Positions 7,901 to 15,173 of a stretch of DNA of 46,335 nucleotides are shown in pieces. Origin of the DNA: Lachnospira sp. (lineage in GTDB: Bacteria > Bacillota > Clostridia > Lachnospirales > Lachnospiraceae); assembly GCA_015057605.1 (NCBI GenBank), contig SVDX01000020.1, forward strand, positions 1-46,335. Reading direction: 5' to 3'. The notes below the pieces were generated by a model that worked only from the letters and a program-made list of their open reading frames with translations, made no database searches and was not told where the DNA came from. Numbering within the stretch: the first letter of the stretch is position 1; each line of letters opens with the position of its first letter. Position numbers and translations under genes: made by a program.

Positions 7901-9721
7901 CTACTTATCATCTAATTTTCCAAATTGTGTCTCGTAAAGCTGCGTATATGTTCCACCAGCCTTTACTAACTCACTGTGAACACCACGTTCCACAATCCTA
8001 CCATCCTTGATAACAAGTATCTCATCTGCTGCCAAGATAGTTGAAAGTCTGTGAGCAATAAGAATACTCGTTCTTGAATGAATAATCGGATCAATCGCCT
8101 CTTGAATCTTGCTTTCTGATATCGAATCAAGAGAAGATGTAGCCTCGTCAAATATAAATAAAACTGGATTCTTTAAAAGAATTCTGGCAATTGATATTCT
8201 CTGTTTTTCACCACCGGATAATTTAAGTCCTCTATTACCTACCATTGCATCGAGACATTTATCCTGCTTCTTTACGAAATCATATATGTTAGCCTTTTTA
8301 CAAGCCTCGATAAGTTCTTCTTCTGTCGCATCTGGCTTTGCATATAAAAGATTTTCTCTAATAGTTCCATTAAATAAATATGTTTCTTGGCTTACAATAC
8401 CAATATTTTCTCTAAGAAACTCAAGACTTAAATCCTTAACATTGATACCATCAAATGTCACCTCGCCACCGCACACATCATAAAGACGTGGGATAAGATT
8501 AATGATAGTACTCTTACCAGAACCTGAAGGTCCTACAATGGCAATACTGTTGCCACTCTTTAAATCAAAGCTTATATCCTTTAGTATTTGACGTTCAGGA
8601 GTATATGAAAATTGAACATTTTTAAATTCAACATTACCAAGTGCCTTATCAGGTGTAATTGCATCTGGAGCATTTTCAATATCAACTGGCATATCGAAAT
8701 ACTCAAATATTCTTGTAAATAATGCCATTGAACGAATCCACTCAACCTGCATATTCAAAAGCGAATTAACCGGTCCGTACATTCTTCCAAGAAGTGCTAC
8801 CAACACAGTAATATCACCGACAGAAAGGTTAGCATCATACTTCATCATAAGGATACCACCCACAAGATAGATAAGCATTGGTCCTACACTTGAAAATGTG
8901 TTTATAACCACTCTAAACCATCTACCAGCCATGCTTTCCTTGATGTGAAGTTTAATCATCTTAGCATTAACTTTTTCGTATCTATTGTATTCGTATTTTT
9001 CCTTACCAAAAAGCTTAACTAAAAGCTGACCACTTACGGATAATGTCTCATTTAAAATACCATTTATCTCGTCATTACACTCCTGAGCCTCTCTTGTAAG
9101 CTCCCATCTTGTCTTTCCTGCCAAACGCGTAGGTATCGTAAATAACGGAATTACAAGTACACCAACTGTAGCCAAAATCCAATTTTCTCTATACATAATT
9201 ACTACTGCACAAATAAGCGTAATACTGTTAGATAAAATTGATGTAAATGTACTCGATATAACTCTCTCAACACCAGAAATATCGCTTGTCATACGGGTTA
9301 TAATGTCACCTTGATTGTTTGATGTAAAAAAGCCCTGTGACATTTTTTGTAAATGCCCATACATTTTGTTACGCAAGTCAAAGGTAATATGCTGTGCAAT
9401 CCAATTATTCAAATAGCTTTCCGCAACCTGAATAAGATTAGAGCCAAAGCTTACGCCCAAAGATGCTAAAATAAGAATAATAAGCATCTTTAAATCCCTG
9501 CTAATAAGACCTTCATCAATAATACGACCCGTAAGTACTGATGGAAGCAAGCCTAAAACTGAAGAAATAATAATACAAACAAGTACTATTAAAAGCTGTT
9601 TCCAGTATGGCCATAAATATGAAAAAATTCGTTTTAATAAAGGCAAAGTTACCTTAGGCTTATTAGCCTTTTCTTCTTCTGTTAAGTATCCTCTGCCCAT
9701 TGGTCCTCCCATTGGTGGCAT
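7901..9721 (-). CDS. ABC multidrug/lipid exporter half-transporter (permease-ATPase fusion)
   Basis: 606 residues: a six-helix membrane domain (about 30-330) fused to a nucleotide-binding domain (about 360-600) with Walker A GPSGSGKST near 396, signature LSGGEKQR, Walker B LFIFDEATSSLD and H-loop AHRLST. This is the MsbA/BmrA type exporter that works as a dimer, here probably a homodimer since there is no second half-transporter beside it. The Met/Gly/Pro-rich start (MPPMGGPMGRG) is common in clostridial members. The start has AGGAG 8 bases upstream. It lies 9 bp after the tandem P-II-like gene and is the last gene of that operon. Substrate unknown. Confidence 0.88.
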   Translation of the reverse strand: MPPMGGPMGRGYLTEEEKANKPKVTLPLLKRIFSYLWPYWKQLLIVLVCIIISSVLGLLPSVLTGRIIDEGLISRDLKMLIILILASLGVSFGSNLIQVAESYLNNWIAQHITFDLRNKMYGHLQKMSQGFFTSNNQGDIITRMTSDISGVERVISSTFTSILSNSITLICAVVIMYRENWILATVGVLVIPLFTIPTRLAGKTRWELTREAQECNDEINGILNETLSVSGQLLVKLFGKEKYEYNRYEKVNAKMIKLHIKESMAGRWFRVVINTFSSVGPMLIYLVGGILMMKYDANLSVGDITVLVALLGRMYGPVNSLLNMQVEWIRSMALFTRIFEYFDMPVDIENAPDAITPDKALGNVEFKNVQFSYTPERQILKDISFDLKSGNSIAIVGPSGSGKSTIINLIPRLYDVCGGEVTFDGINVKDLSLEFLRENIGIVSQETYLFNGTIRENLLYAKPDATEEELIEACKKANIYDFVKKQDKCLDAMVGNRGLKLSGGEKQRISIARILLKNPVLFIFDEATSSLDSISESKIQEAIDPIIHSRTSILIAHRLSTILAADEILVIKDGRIVERGVHSELVKAGGTYTQLYETQFGKLDDK

Positions 9722-9730
9722 AGTATTCTC

Positions 9731-10408
9731 CTAATCTTCAATAAGTCTTAAACCAGCTGTACTTGTTACAGGAAGTGAAAATGCAATCGCTTTAGCCTTA
9801 CTGTCAATTCCAGCCTCCTTGACAATAGCCTTCATAATATCATTCTTTTGTTCTGTCTTTGTTACGATATATAAAATTTCTTTTTCAATAGCAAGTGATA
9901 CACCCATAAATTCTTCTGCTATTTCCATTCCAGTACCCTTAGCATGTATAACTGTTCCGCCATATGCACCCGCGGCTCTTGCGGCATTCATAATAAGCTG
10001 TGTATATCCTTGTTCTGCAATAACTACTATAAGCTCATGAGTGGTATTCTTCAATGTAGATTCCTCCTCCTTTTGATAATCCTGTTTTTCAATAAGAAAT
10101 TGTAACGCTCTTTTTCCTGCTATACTACTTAGAGGAATCGTAAATGATATTCCGCCTCCAGGCGCATCAATCTTTAAATTCTTTTCCATATAGCGTTTTA
10201 TTTCTAACCATTTATCCTCTTCAAGTACTGAGTAAGCAACCGCTTTTTCTCTTGTATCCATGCCAAGATAATCTAAAACTTCACTGGTTGCAGTTCCTAT
10301 ACCAAGAGTTGTATAAATAACATTTATTGCATTTTGTTTAAATGCTTCAATATATTTGTTAGCATCCTTACGATCAATAATCGTAGTCATCAAAAATAGA
10401 TTACCCAT
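9731..10408 (-). CDS. Tandem P-II-like signalling protein
   Basis: 225 residues made of two ferredoxin-like P-II (GlnB/GlnK-type) units joined by a charged linker near 110-122. Unit one ends in GGGISFTIPLSSIAG, unit two in AIAFSLPVTSTAGLR; both have the beta-strand/helix rhythm of P-II proteins (LMTTIIDRKDANKYIEAF; LIVVIAEQGYTQLIMNAA). The second unit carries a glycine-rich loop (AYGGTVIHAKGTG) like the P-II T-loop region. It sits between the DUF1538 membrane protein (30 bp upstream) and the ABC exporter (9 bp downstream). P-II proteins usually sense nucleotides or metabolites and gate membrane transporters, so it probably regulates the DUF1538 protein. Ligand unknown. Confidence 0.75.
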   Translation of the reverse strand: MGNLFLMTTIIDRKDANKYIEAFKQNAINVIYTTLGIGTATSEVLDYLGMDTREKAVAYSVLEEDKWLEIKRYMEKNLKIDAPGGGISFTIPLSSIAGKRALQFLIEKQDYQKEEESTLKNTTHELIVVIAEQGYTQLIMNAARAAGAYGGTVIHAKGTGMEIAEEFMGVSLAIEKEILYIVTKTEQKNDIMKAIVKEAGIDSKAKAIAFSLPVTSTAGLRLIED

Positions 10409-10438
10409 TACTCATTTTCCTTTCATAAATATATCACA

Positions 10439-11971
10439 TCACAATTCAATAATTTCCATATCATCATATACCGCTGCAACAACAGCTTTTGCTGCAACAG
10501 ATTTGTGAAGCTTCATTTCTTTCATCTTTGAAATCAAACCCATTACCTGAATTGTAATAAGCGGGGTCATAGCAACCATTGCAACTATACCAAATGCATC
10601 TGTAATTATATTGCCTCCAAGAGCTTCACAAGCACCCATTGCAAATGGGAGTAAAAATGTAGCTGTCATTGGACCGGAAGCAACTCCACCAGAGTCAAAT
10701 GCAATAGCTGTAAATAGCTTTGGCACAAAAAATGTTATTGAAAGGGCAATCAAATATCCCGGAATCAAAAACCACATTATTGATATGCCCGTAAGCACAC
10801 GAATCATCGCCAAACCCACTGATACAGCAACACCGATTGATAAGCTGGTACCCATAGCTTTTGCCGAAATCGCACCAGATGTCATCTCTTCAACCTGTTT
10901 AGTAAGCACGAATACCGCCGGCTCCGCCAAAACTATAAAATAACCGATAATCATACCGATTGGAACTATAATCCATGAATAAGAAAGACCTGCTATAGTC
11001 TGTCCTAAGTAGTTACCTGCAGGCATAAAACCAACATTTACACCTGTAAGGAATAACACTAAACCAATGTATGTATATATAAGACCAACTATAATCTTAA
11101 TAAGTGTTCTCTTATTAATATCTCTTGCAAACAACTGGAATATGCCAAAGAACACAATAATCGGCAATAACGATACTGCCATTTCCTTAAAGTAATGTGG
11201 AAGTTCAACCATAAACAGCTTCCACAAATCCACTGTATTGTCAATAATTGGAATAGACTCTGACACCTGCTCTGTAGAAGCCGGCTCATATATAAGACCT
11301 AATATCAATACTGCTAAAATTGGTCCAACCGAGCACATTGATACAAGACCGAAGCTATCATCTGCCGCATTTTTATCGTTACGGATAGAAGCAATACCTA
11401 TACCAAATGCCATAATAAATGGAACTGTCATCGGTCCTGTTGTAACTCCACCTGAGTCAAATGCTATAGAAAGAAAATCCTTTGGCACAAAAAATGCTAA
11501 TATAAAAATAATAGCATAAAATGCAACCAACAAATATGATAATGCTACATTCAAAAGCATACGAAGTATCGCAAGCACTAAGAATATTGCAACGCCCAGC
11601 GCTACGGCTAAAATAAGTGTCATATTAGGAATTGATGGCACCTGTTGTGCAAGCACCTGCAAATCAGGCTCAGATATAGTAATAACAAAGCCCATAATAA
11701 AGCTAATAAGCACAATTACAAATACATTTTTTGATTTAGTAATAATAGAACCTGTTCTCTCACCCATTGGTGTCATCGACAATTCAACACCAACGTTAAA
11801 AAACAACATTCCCACTATTAATAAAATTGCACCTAAAAGAAATGTCATCAAAACACTCGGTGGAATAGGTGCTATAGTAAAGCATAAAAGCAGTACAATT
11901 ACCAATATTGGCACAACTGCTTTAAGTGTCTCTGTTAATTTTTCTCTAAATTTTGAATTTATAGCTGACAA
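10439..11971 (-). CDS. DUF1538 family polytopic membrane protein, likely transporter
   Basis: 510 residues with about 12 membrane segments. The two halves carry the same signature: FDSGGVTTGPMTVPF at about 172-186 and FDSGGVASGPMTATF at about 425-439, showing an internal duplication as in inverted-repeat transporters. The start is a TTG at 11971 with GAGAGAGG 8 bases upstream; the next ATG (near residue 38) would cut into the first helix. It heads an operon with the tandem P-II-like protein and the ABC exporter and has its own promoter at 12005-12034. The family has no established substrate to my knowledge; a P-II partner suggests ion or small-metabolite transport (inference). Confidence 0.75.
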   Translation of the reverse strand: MSAINSKFREKLTETLKAVVPILVIVLLLCFTIAPIPPSVLMTFLLGAILLIVGMLFFNVGVELSMTPMGERTGSIITKSKNVFVIVLISFIMGFVITISEPDLQVLAQQVPSIPNMTLILAVALGVAIFLVLAILRMLLNVALSYLLVAFYAIIFILAFFVPKDFLSIAFDSGGVTTGPMTVPFIMAFGIGIASIRNDKNAADDSFGLVSMCSVGPILAVLILGLIYEPASTEQVSESIPIIDNTVDLWKLFMVELPHYFKEMAVSLLPIIVFFGIFQLFARDINKRTLIKIIVGLIYTYIGLVLFLTGVNVGFMPAGNYLGQTIAGLSYSWIIVPIGMIIGYFIVLAEPAVFVLTKQVEEMTSGAISAKAMGTSLSIGVAVSVGLAMIRVLTGISIMWFLIPGYLIALSITFFVPKLFTAIAFDSGGVASGPMTATFLLPFAMGACEALGGNIITDAFGIVAMVAMTPLITIQVMGLISKMKEMKLHKSVAAKAVVAAVYDDMEIIEL

Positions 11972-12004
11972 TCCAAAAACCTCTCTCTATCTATAATTAA
12001 GTTA

Positions 12005-12034
12005 AGTATAACATATAAATGCTGTTTCTATCAA
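12005..12034 (-). promoter_or_regulatory. Promoter of the DUF1538/P-II/ABC operon
   Basis: On the minus strand TTGATA (12034-12029) and TATACT (12010-12005) are 18 bases apart, each with five of six consensus bases. The -35 box overlaps the stop codon of the upstream gene. Confidence 0.6.
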
Positions 12035-12714
12035 ATTTTTTTAATATTTTTCAAATATGCAAAAACAAAAATAACACTTAATACAAACGAAAGCATATAC
12101 ACCCCAAAATAGTTCTCATAGTATGTATGTACATACCTATCTTCATCGCCTTTGCGAGGTGCATATTTTCTAACGTATATGTCTATCTCTTCACCAATCT
12201 CATATTCTGGCTCATATATATGTATAGATTCTATATATTCGACGCCATCGACCACAAAGCATATGCGCATTTTCTCATGTTCGTTATCGCCAACCTGTTC
12301 TTTCGCATACTCTAAAACTGTCGCCTTTGTCTTTTCCTTGCCCCAATTTAAGTGTATTTGCAATGTAATAGTCAATATTCCTATCATAGCAAATATAAGC
12401 GCAAAAAATAAAAGCCAGCTTTTCTTTGTACGTAAATTAATAACTACCATTGTTATTACAAATATAATACTGGTCGCAACAACTGCCGCAAATGCTGCCA
12501 AAACCTCGCCCATATATGTAAAACCAGGCATTATACCGCTTCCTGGCAATTGGTCGTAATAAGTAGCTGCTATTGCACTTCCAACATATGTAACAAATTC
12601 CAAAATAAGCAAGCCTATTTTATTACTTGTCTTTTTAGCAATAAACATAATCAGCCAGACAAGCTGGGCTATAATCAATATAAGAAGAAATCCTTGAACC
12701 ACTCGCCGACCCAC
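12031..12714 (-). CDS. Membrane protein with a C-terminal DUF3592-like domain
   Basis: About 227 residues: four hydrophobic segments in the first half (near 8-26, 32-50, 68-92, 102-118), a soluble stretch (KATVLEYAKEQ... MRICFVVDGVEYIESIHIYEPEYEIGEEIDIYV) and a last membrane helix near 205-222. The soluble part looks like DUF3592, a small beta domain found between two helices in bacterial membrane proteins; this is a by-eye match. The start is uncertain: a GTG at 12714 inside the preceding gene is used here, with a second GTG five codons later. It overlaps the end of the upstream small membrane protein gene by about 40 bases, suggesting translational coupling. Function unknown. Confidence 0.6.
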   Translation of the reverse strand: MGRRVVQGFLLILIIAQLVWLIMFIAKKTSNKIGLLILEFVTYVGSAIAATYYDQLPGSGIMPGFTYMGEVLAAFAAVVATSIIFVITMVVINLRTKKSWLLFFALIFAMIGILTITLQIHLNWGKEKTKATVLEYAKEQVGDNEHEKMRICFVVDGVEYIESIHIYEPEYEIGEEIDIYVRKYAPRKGDEDRYVHTYYENYFGVYMLSFVLSVIFVFAYLKNIKKI

Positions 12715-13088
12715 CCATTGTATCTTTTCATTTCGAACTCATGCTTTTCCCCATGATCATCAATAATTAATTTATCATAGCTTAGTTCTTCAATATGATA
12801 AACGTACACACCTTCACGTCCGAATGTCACTATCTCATTTGCCACAAGCACATAAAAAATATTTGCGTCTGACTTACCTAATAGTGCTGGCTCGCATTGT
12901 GGGTCACTGCAATGTGAATACGTCCACGACCATGTAGCGACATGAAACTTAATCTCTTTGCTACTGCTCTCTACGCTTTCCCAAGCTCCTTTCACCAGCA
13001 AACCCCATCTAAACAAATTAAGTATGTAAAACATACAGTATATAATCATTATCGTTAACAGTATATATTTTTTTATATTCTTTATCAT
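12675..13088 (-). CDS. Small membrane-anchored protein of unknown function
   Basis: 137 residues with one N-terminal membrane helix (about 6-24) and an extracytoplasmic domain that contains two cysteines close together (HCSDPQCEPALLG). The ATG at 13088 is preferred over the ATG at 13112 because AAAGGTGG lies 7 bases before it. No family recognised. The gene overlaps the DUF3592-like gene and is probably made with it. Confidence 0.6.
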   Translation of the reverse strand: MIKNIKKYILLTIMIIYCMFYILNLFRWGLLVKGAWESVESSSKEIKFHVATWSWTYSHCSDPQCEPALLGKSDANIFYVLVANEIVTFGREGVYVYHIEELSYDKLIIDDHGEKHEFEMKRYNGWVGEWFKDFFLY

Positions 13089-13161
13089 AATTCCGCCACC
13101 TTTCACTACCATATTAGCACAATAAGTAAAAAAACGCCATTATATTTTACAGAGCACAAAA

Positions 13162-13193
13162 GGTGAAGCATCAAAGTAGCTTCACCTTTTTTT
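13162..13193. terminator. Bidirectional-looking terminator after the lipoprotein gene
   Basis: Perfect 8-bp stem GGTGAAGC/GCTTCACC (13162-13169 with 13179-13186), with a T run on the plus side and a shorter one on the minus side. It lies directly past the lipoprotein stop codon. Confidence 0.7.
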
Positions 13194-13203
13194 ACCTTAT
13201 CTA

Positions 13204-13899
13204 TTATTTAGTTTGATAGTAAAGCTTTGAAATTTTAAGCTCACTCGCATTTTCTTCAATAAGCTTTATGCTTAGCTTCTCATATTCATTAAGCTTTTTC
13301 ATTGAATCTTCTGTAAGCACTGCTAAGAAATCTACTGAATCAACCGTAACATTTTTTAACTTATCATTTTTAACTTCAGTTGCATCAGCATAATCAAAAA
13401 AGCTTTCATCTTTATGTGCATCTACTGCCGCAGTACCGTTATCAAGATCAAAGGACACATGTATTCCTCCGATAGTTGTAGAAAAATCGTGTGTTGAGCC
13501 CCATATATTATAGTAGATTTCTTCATCATATTTTTCAGCAAACTGCGAAACTGTGAGCTTAGCCAAATTCTCCTTAATTGCGTTTATTTTATCATCTGTA
13601 TATACTTTTGAAAAACTCAATACCAATTCTTCACCGCTTCTTGAATAACCATTAAAATCATAACCTGCATCAATTGCTTCCTGCAATGTCCTATTTTTCA
13701 TATCAGTCATAGATACAGTATCCTCAACAGATGGTTCTTCTTTCATTTCATTTTCTTCATTTTCTAATAAATCTCCAAGTATCTCCCATGGTGACTGTGT
13801 TGTCGCTGGTTGTGTTTGTTCCACCGTTTCTTCCTTACTGTTACAAGCTGTTAATCCCATCGTCAAAATAAGCATTAGTATCATTATTTGTTTTTTCAT
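13204..13899 (-). CDS. Predicted lipoprotein, function unknown
   Basis: 231 residues. Lys-Lys start, hydrophobic segment and lipobox LTAC with Cys19 followed by NSKEE: a lipoprotein anchored on the outer face of the membrane. A low-complexity Gln/Thr/Glu-rich linker (20-65) precedes a soluble domain containing the motif LQEAIDAGYDFNGYSRSG. That domain was not recognised. The ribosome binding site is AAAAGGAG. It is a single gene between two terminators. Confidence 0.7.
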   Translation of the reverse strand: MKKQIMILMLILTMGLTACNSKEETVEQTQPATTQSPWEILGDLLENEENEMKEEPSVEDTVSMTDMKNRTLQEAIDAGYDFNGYSRSGEELVLSFSKVYTDDKINAIKENLAKLTVSQFAEKYDEEIYYNIWGSTHDFSTTIGGIHVSFDLDNGTAAVDAHKDESFFDYADATEVKNDKLKNVTVDSVDFLAVLTEDSMKKLNEYEKLSIKLIEENASELKISKLYYQTK

Positions 13900-14031
13900 T
13901 TGTTTTCTCCTTTTTTGTGATTTAGTGATTTAATACGTTTCAAATCATAGTCTAATTATATTAGCTTGTATTGTTATTATAAATAACAAAAAGAGTAAAA
14001 TAGCGCTGCTTATTTTCACTAAAAAATGAAA

Positions 14032-14055
14032 AAAGAGTTCGCTTTCGAACTCTTT
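14032..14055 (-). terminator. Terminator of the LURP/HTH pair
   Basis: Perfect 10-bp stem AAAGAGTTCG-CTTT-CGAACTCTTT overlapping the HTH gene stop codon, with a T run following on the minus strand. Confidence 0.8.
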
Positions 14056-14575
14056 AAAGTGTATCTATTTTATTTTTATAATTATTATAAGCTTCCATAT
14101 CAATCTTATCATCTGCTAACATCTTCTCTGACCAAAGCTGAAGCATCTCTACTGTGATTGATATTTTTTCAAGTTCTTTCTGAATATGTATAAAATCCTT
14201 GATTTCTTCGTTTTCAATCTTACCATTAGCAGTAATCTCTATTAAACGTTCCTGCTTTCTATTCATAGAATTAAGAGAAGCTATCATTTCAAGTACTATC
14301 TGTGCTAAATCCTTTACCTTAACCTCAGGAACATATTTCATTCCAATAGGGCATTCATTTGCACAATAATAATTGCATAAATTAGGCATTTTGTAACCTT
14401 CTGCCATTGTAAGAACTTCGTCCGGATGTGCCAATGTTTTTTCGCTTTCAATTTTTTCAATACGCTCTGGTGGCAAAGTACCTAACAGTTCACTTGCTTT
14501 TTCTCTTGATAAGCCAAGTTCTTCTCTCTTTAATTGGTATATATTCTTGTTCTCTTTGGTCGAAACTCTTCCCAT
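14054..14575 (-). CDS. XRE-type helix-turn-helix regulator with a Cys cluster
   Basis: 173 residues. Residues about 12-62 form an XRE/Cro-type HTH (LKREELGLSREKASELLGTLPPERIEKIESEK). Directly after it is the motif CNYYCANEC, three cysteines spaced C-x3-C-x3-C, followed by PIGMKYVPE. The rest (about 90-170) is helical, probably a dimerisation coiled coil. The ATG at 14575 is chosen because AGAGAGGA lies 9 bases upstream; a TTG at 14581 is too close to that site. It lies 15 bp after the LURP-one-like gene and is cotranscribed with it. The cysteines could bind a metal or sense redox state (inference). Confidence 0.75.
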   Translation of the reverse strand: MGRVSTKENKNIYQLKREELGLSREKASELLGTLPPERIEKIESEKTLAHPDEVLTMAEGYKMPNLCNYYCANECPIGMKYVPEVKVKDLAQIVLEMIASLNSMNRKQERLIEITANGKIENEEIKDFIHIQKELEKISITVEMLQLWSEKMLADDKIDMEAYNNYKNKIDTL

Positions 14576-14590
14576 ATACAAAATCCTCTC

Positions 14591-15064
14591 TTAATCTTTT
14601 TTTGAACAATTTGCTGCATCAATTGCTACTACAAGCATAACGCCCATCAATTCATGGCTACTGCTTTCAAAATCTATAACATATGTATCGCCCCAAGTAA
14701 GGATTTCCTTATTGATGTGCATAATTGGAAAACCATTTTCATACACCTCATAATTCCAATTGAAGAAATCGCCTTCTACATGCCAGCCATTAAAGTCTAT
14801 ATCGTATTTAGGTATAAAAAATGTCCATTCTTTTATAATTGTACCTTTTACAATATCATCCATTACTATTTCAAACTTAGGTGTAAATGTGAATAATTTT
14901 TCTCGCACTTGACCTATCTCGTTATTATTTGCATCATATACATGCAGTTGGTGTCCAAAAGCAAATATCTCAGCTTTTACAATATACTTTACATTTCCTG
15001 CTTCATCATAAATATCATAGGTGTCACCCCACGAAAATACTCGTTGTTTAATTAATAATCTCAT
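14591..15064 (-). CDS. LURP-one-related (tubby-like) protein
   Basis: 157 residues matching the LURP-one/YxjI fold: three internal repeats of a beta-hairpin unit (FSWGDTYDIYDEAGN, FAFGHQLHVYDANNNEIG, LTWGDTYVIDFESS) and strands such as PKFEIVMDD and PKYDIDFNGWHVEGDF. These proteins form a 12-stranded barrel around a hydrophobic helix; bacterial members have no clear function. First gene of a two-gene unit with the Cys-cluster HTH protein, transcribed from the promoter at 15106-15134. Confidence 0.75.
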   Translation of the reverse strand: MRLLIKQRVFSWGDTYDIYDEAGNVKYIVKAEIFAFGHQLHVYDANNNEIGQVREKLFTFTPKFEIVMDDIVKGTIIKEWTFFIPKYDIDFNGWHVEGDFFNWNYEVYENGFPIMHINKEILTWGDTYVIDFESSSHELMGVMLVVAIDAANCSKKD

Positions 15065-15105
15065 TATATTCCTTCCTCTATAAATTAATATACTATGTAT
15101 TATAT

Positions 15106-15134
15106 ATTATATGTAATCTTCAGTAACCTTGCAA
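15106..15134 (-). promoter_or_regulatory. Promoter of the LURP/HTH unit, overlapping an inverted repeat
   Basis: On the minus strand TTGCAA (15134-15129) and TATAAT (15111-15106) are 17 bases apart, 42 bases before the LURP start. The -35 box is the end of one arm of the inverted repeat at 15123-15159. Confidence 0.6.
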
Positions 15135-15159
15135 GAGAAAAAACACTTTGCAAGGTTAC
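15123..15159. promoter_or_regulatory. 12-bp inverted repeat, candidate operator
   Basis: GTAACCTTGCAA (15123-15134) and TTGCAAGGTTAC (15148-15159) are perfect inverted copies 13 bases apart. Neither side has a T tract that would make a normal terminator. One arm covers the -35 box of the LURP promoter, so this is most easily read as a repressor site, possibly for the HTH protein encoded in the same unit; it may also serve as a terminator for the flavoprotein gene. Confidence 0.5.
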
Positions 15160-15173
15160 CGATTATAATGTTG

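Noticed and set aside
7797-7901. GTG at 7901 as start of the protease
   Set aside because: It runs through the ABC-operon terminator and the promoter and spoils the signal peptide.
10611-11519. Two plus-strand frames opposite the DUF1538 gene
   Set aside because: They mirror the duplicated motif of the real gene on the other strand and lack binding sites.
15123-15159. Ordinary intrinsic terminator for the flavoprotein gene
   Set aside because: No T tract on either side and a promoter -35 box inside one arm; kept as an operator candidate instead, though a weak terminator role is not excluded.
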